A stretch of DNA of 15,448 nt from Syntrophomonas sp. (lineage in GTDB: Bacteria; Bacillota; Syntrophomonadia; Syntrophomonadales; Syntrophomonadaceae): positions 1 through 15,448 of the forward strand of contig PWPP01000013.1 of the NCBI GenBank assembly GCA_003558625.1, in the 5' to 3' direction. Of this stretch, positions 13,830 through 15,448 are shown piece after piece. Below the pieces are notes generated by a model. The model saw only the letters and a list, made by a program, of their open reading frames with translations, made no database searches and was not told where the DNA came from. Position numbers and translations under genes: made by a program. Position 1 is the first letter of the stretch. Every line of letters starts with the position of its first letter.

Positions 13830-13859
13830 ACCGCCGCTTCCTGGGGGCGGTAGTTTTTT
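13830..13859 (+). terminator. Rho-independent terminator after ytfJ
   Basis: ACCGCC (13830-13835) pairs with GGCGGT (13846-13851), loop of about ten bases, then AG and six Ts. It lies seven bases after the gerW-family stop. Confidence 0.85.
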
Positions 13860-13905
13860 GGGGGGGATGACCTGAAGATCACCAAAACCCCATTATATTC
13901 TATAA

Positions 13906-13916
13906 CCTGCTATAAT
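13906..13916 (+). promoter_or_regulatory. Extended -10 promoter of the methyltransferase gene
   Basis: TGCTATAAT (13908-13916) is a perfect extended -10 with no good -35 at 17 bases upstream. Transcription would start near 13923, about 65 bases before the TTG start codon and after the upstream terminator. Confidence 0.45.
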
Positions 13917-13988
13917 AATGATGTAAGCGATGATGGTTTGAACCCATGTCCGGCATGGATATCACAGGGCTTGAAGGGGGATTCGTGT

Positions 13989-14738
13989 TTGCAGCCAATG
14001 GATGTTACCACAATTAAAGACAGCCATATCATCCGAGGAGATTATTTTGCGTATATCAGGCAAATCCCCGATGCTTCTGTGGACCTGATTCTGACTGACC
14101 CGCCATATAATCTGAGCCAGTATTCAACCGGGAATTTAAAGTTCAACTGGCGCAAAGATATCAATAATGATCTGGCCCCCTGGGATCAAACGGTTTTCAG
14201 TCCCCGGGAAGTGGAAGATGATTTTATCAGAATCTTGAAACCAAGCGGTAACATTTTTGTCTTTTGCACCTATAATCTCCTGGGAAAATGGCATGAAGTG
14301 TTTGATCCCAGGTTCGACACCTTTCAGTTTATGGTCTGGCACAAGACCAATCCCGTACCCAAAGTGCGCCGGGCCGGTTTCCTTAACAGCTGTGAATTGA
14401 TTATCTGTATGTGGAACAAAGGGCATACCTGGAATTTCACCAGGCAAAACGAAATGCACAATTTTATCGAAACCCCGATATGTATGGGCAAAGAAAGATG
14501 GAAGAACCCCACCCATCCCACCCAAAAACCGCTCCGAGTGTTGAAACACATCATTAAGATCGCTTCCAATCCCGGAGACCTGGTCTTTGACCCCTTTATG
14601 GGAGTGGGATCTACCGGAGTTGCCGCCCTGGGTCTGCAGAGAAAATTCCTGGGTTTTGAGATTGATGAAGATTATTTTGCGGCTGCCGGGCAACGCATCC
14701 GGCAAACCAAAGAAGACCACGCTTCTGCCTCCCCCTGA
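13989..14738 (+). CDS. Beta-class DNA methyltransferase, probably N6-adenine
   Basis: A 249-residue AdoMet-dependent DNA methyltransferase. Motif order is catalytic TDPPYN (residues 36-41, motif IV) first, then HPTQKP (176-181) and the AdoMet-binding DPFMGVGSTG (201-210, motif I), giving the beta class; TDPPY favours N6-adenine over N4-cytosine. The target-recognition region lies between motif IV and motif I, about residues 60-170, and includes WHKTNPVPKVRRAGF. The start is taken at TTG 13989, about eight bases after AAGGGGG; ATG 13998 lies too far from it, and the TTG at 13938 has no ribosome site. No restriction endonuclease or specificity gene is beside it, so it looks like a solitary methyltransferase. 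Its recognition site cannot be read from sequence. It ends four bases from the converging TRAP gene. Confidence 0.92.
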   Translation: MQPMDVTTIKDSHIIRGDYFAYIRQIPDASVDLILTDPPYNLSQYSTGNLKFNWRKDINNDLAPWDQTVFSPREVEDDFIRILKPSGNIFVFCTYNLLGKWHEVFDPRFDTFQFMVWHKTNPVPKVRRAGFLNSCELIICMWNKGHTWNFTRQNEMHNFIETPICMGKERWKNPTHPTQKPLRVLKHIIKIASNPGDLVFDPFMGVGSTGVAALGLQRKFLGFEIDEDYFAAAGQRIRQTKEDHASASP

Positions 14739-14742
14739 TCCG

Positions 14743-15448
14743 TTAAAGGCCCCGCTTCTGATCTGCCTTCTGCTCTTTCCGCTGGCGATATAACTGGACC
14801 CCGAGAGCCAGGGTCAGTAGAGCCAATCCGATGAAGTCTAAGTATAATTCCGGATTTATCATCAATAACCCCCCGACAAAAAATACGATTCTTTCCGGCC
14901 ATTTGGTATAGGTAAGCATATAACCGATAGAAGCGGCAGCAATTCCGATCATACCGGTAATAGAAGTAAGCAGGATTAAAAGCATTTTAGGCAGAGTAGT
15001 GTCAATCATCAGTAATCCGGGGGATAAGACAAATATATAGGGAATAATAAAGGCAGCAATAGCCAATTTGAACGCATTAACCCCTGTAGTCATAGGATTG
15101 CTTCGGGCAATGCCGGAAGCGGCAAACGCCGCCAGGGCTACCGGGGGGGTAACATCGGCAATGATTCCGAAGTAAAAGGCAAACATATGCGCTGACAGAA
15201 CCGGTACGCCCATCTGGATCAAAATGGGAGCGGCAATGGTGGCCGTGATAACATAATTGGCGGTTGTGGGAACTCCCATACCCAGGAGTATAGAAGTGAT
15301 CATGGTGAAAAACAGGGTGGGAAGAAGATAACCCCGGGCCAGATCGATTAACACCGAACCCAGTTTTAACCCCAATCCCGTTTTTGTAACCACGCCAATT
15401 ATGATACCGGCTGTGGCACAGGCTACAATAACCCCCAGGGCTGCCCGG
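14743..15448 (-). CDS. TRAP transporter fused permease, TAXI type (C-terminal part)
   Basis: The last 234 codons or so of a large DctM-like permease; the frame is open to the right edge, so the GTG at 15393 is internal, not a start. TRAP permeases import solutes with an Na+ or H+ gradient and an extracytoplasmic binding protein. Diagnostic text: SILLGMGVPTTANYVITATIAAPIL, HMFAFYFGIIADVTPPVALAAFAASGIA, and the terminal helices ending in QLYRQRKEQKADQKRG. The PTTANYV and ADVTPPVALAA segments match the fused 4TM/12TM family paired with TAXI binding proteins. About six membrane segments remain here. The binding-protein gene should lie upstream, outside the window. It converges on the methyltransferase gene with four bases between stops and no separate terminator seen. 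Confidence 0.9.
   Translation of the reverse strand, partial: RAALGVIVACATAGIIIGVVTKTGLGLKLGSVLIDLARGYLLPTLFFTMITSILLGMGVPTTANYVITATIAAPILIQMGVPVLSAHMFAFYFGIIADVTPPVALAAFAASGIARSNPMTTGVNAFKLAIAAFIIPYIFVLSPGLLMIDTTLPKMLLILLTSITGMIGIAAASIGYMLTYTKWPERIVFFVGGLLMINPELYLDFIGLALLTLALGVQLYRQRKEQKADQKRGL

Noticed and set aside
14136..14720. Minus-strand 194-codon frame
   Set aside because: Antisense of the methyltransferase, which has intact catalytic motifs; no start signal or family resemblance.

Overview
The window looks like a chromosomal piece of an anaerobic, probably spore-forming Firmicute (Clostridia-like). The support is a T-box riboswitch, strong AGGAGG-type ribosome binding sites with several TTG/GTG starts, ferredoxin-dependent 2-oxoacid metabolism, a GerW/YtfJ sporulation protein next to its usual DUF2953 partner, and a GerMN-domain exported protein. 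No rRNA, tRNA, CRISPR array, phage module or insertion sequence was seen. The species is not identifiable by eye.

Region 1 (1-2669, minus strand): a four-gene 2-oxoacid:ferredoxin oxidoreductase operon in the order gamma-delta-alpha-beta. Each junction is a 4-base ATGA overlap, and the beta gene runs off the left edge. It is preceded by a textbook sigma-A-type promoter (2641-2669) and a complete T-box leader (about 2361-2610) with a transcription terminator. The specifier reads best as ATC (isoleucine), and the discriminator-pairing base agrees. The enzyme is therefore probably induced by uncharged tRNA-Ile, which points to a biosynthetic role (reductive carboxylation of an acyl-CoA to a 2-oxoacid) rather than ordinary pyruvate oxidation. 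This is the most interesting feature of the window.

Region 2 (2806-5545, minus strand): an arsenic-resistance group made of a tandem universal stress protein, an ArsR repressor with a CxC metal site and an Acr3 arsenite efflux permease. A promoter followed by a 7+7 inverted repeat lies upstream of the usp gene and may be the operator.

Region 3 (5608-7474, plus strand): a small MTH1187-family thiamine-binding protein, then a secreted protein that joins a copper-amine-oxidase-N-like domain to a GerMN domain, closed by a strong terminator.

Region 4 (7499-9923): a four-helix membrane protein of unknown function (minus); a 580-base stretch holding what looks like a decayed or frameshifted small gene pair (minus); and an NhaC-type Na+/H+ antiporter (plus).

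Region 5 (10053-11025, minus strand): two coiled-coil proteins resembling phasins or the small subunit of polyhydroxyalkanoate synthase, separated by a perfect 11-bp inverted repeat. This suggests PHA granules and local regulation.

Region 6 (11026-15448): a DEDDh exonuclease (minus), a largely empty stretch with a 16-bp tandem duplication, the DUF2953-GerW pair with terminator (plus), a solitary beta-class DNA methyltransferase (plus), and the C-terminal end of a fused TRAP transporter permease entering from the right edge (minus).
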